6,020 bases of DNA from Bdellovibrionales bacterium (lineage in GTDB: Bacteria > Bdellovibrionota > Bdellovibrionia > Bdellovibrionales > UBA1609), in contig JAGRAG010000217.1 of NCBI GenBank assembly GCA_020435025.1, positions 1-6,020 on the forward strand. The letters are read 5' to 3'. Below the pieces are notes generated by a model. It was not told where the DNA came from. It worked only from the letters and a program-made list of their open reading frames with translations, and searched no databases. The position numbers and the translations under genes are program-made. Below, piece by piece: positions 5,942 through 6,020 of the stretch; the stretch's first letter is position 1; each line of letters begins with the position of its first letter.

Positions 5942-6020
5942 TCACTTCCGGAACAATATAAAGGCAGACGAAAACAAGCCTACCAAAAAGATGATTCTAG
6001 GGATTTTCAAACTCGTCCCT
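5942..6020 (-). CDS. Probable C-terminal end of a convergent membrane protein (partial)
   Basis: On the minus strand one frame is open from the right edge to a TGA at 5944..5942, encoding 25 residues. The tail IPRIIFLVGLFSSAFILFRK is a clear hydrophobic helix flanked by Arg and Lys, typical of the end of a membrane protein. The other two minus-strand frames stop quickly. It would converge on motB with a 24-base gap. With only 79 bases visible no family can be named, and it could be a chance open frame. A competing short plus-strand frame starts at ATG 5991 but lacks a good ribosome site. Confidence 0.4.
   Translation of the reverse strand, partial: GTSLKIPRIIFLVGLFSSAFILFRK

Noticed and set aside
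5962..5981. AGGC/GCCT hairpin after motB as a transcription terminator
   Set aside because: The stem is only four bases with a 12-base loop and no proper T-tract; it also lies within the probable convergent reading frame.

Overview
The window is AT-rich (by eye well under 45 % G+C) and carries only protein-coding genes plus one compact divergent control region. It shows no RNA gene, CRISPR array, transposase or insertion-sequence end. It probably comes from a flagellated Gram-negative bacterium. A Bdellovibrionota-type predator (for example a low-GC Bacteriovorax-like relative) is a reasonable guess from the B. subtilis/PomA-like stator proteins combined with a membrane-anchored GYF-domain protein and a giant coiled-coil protein. 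That placement is inference, not proof.

Left part, minus strand (4119 down to 1): a two-gene operon. The first gene (2719-4119) encodes a 466-residue single-pass membrane protein with a cytoplasmic-type GYF_2 (DUF4339-like) domain at its N terminus, one membrane helix, and a large predicted periplasmic C-terminal part. The second gene (1-2726) overlaps it by 8 bases and encodes at least 908 residues of almost pure coiled coil. It runs off the left edge with no stop, so its C terminus is not visible. The long stretch 1-2700 may look empty if only closed reading frames are considered, but it is one continuous open frame from an ATG.

Middle (4120-4391): a 272-bp divergent intergenic region. It holds a perfect 9+9 bp inverted repeat, three TCTAGA copies (one inside an 11-bp palindrome), a possible extended -10 promoter for the minus-strand operon, and a weak flagellar sigma-28-like promoter ahead of motA.

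Right part, plus strand (4392-5917): motA and motB, the flagellar stator pair, 8 bases apart. The key stator residues are present: MotA prolines and loop charges, the MotB ion-binding Asp39, and the OmpA-type peptidoglycan-binding domain. After motB, the last 79 bases hold what is probably the C-terminal tail of a convergent gene ending in a membrane helix.

Together the window pairs a stator operon with a divergent operon for a membrane GYF protein and a very long cytoplasmic coiled-coil protein. The arrangement suggests, but does not prove, that the two uncharacterised proteins form an envelope-anchored scaffold, possibly serving a motor, the cell pole or another envelope machine.
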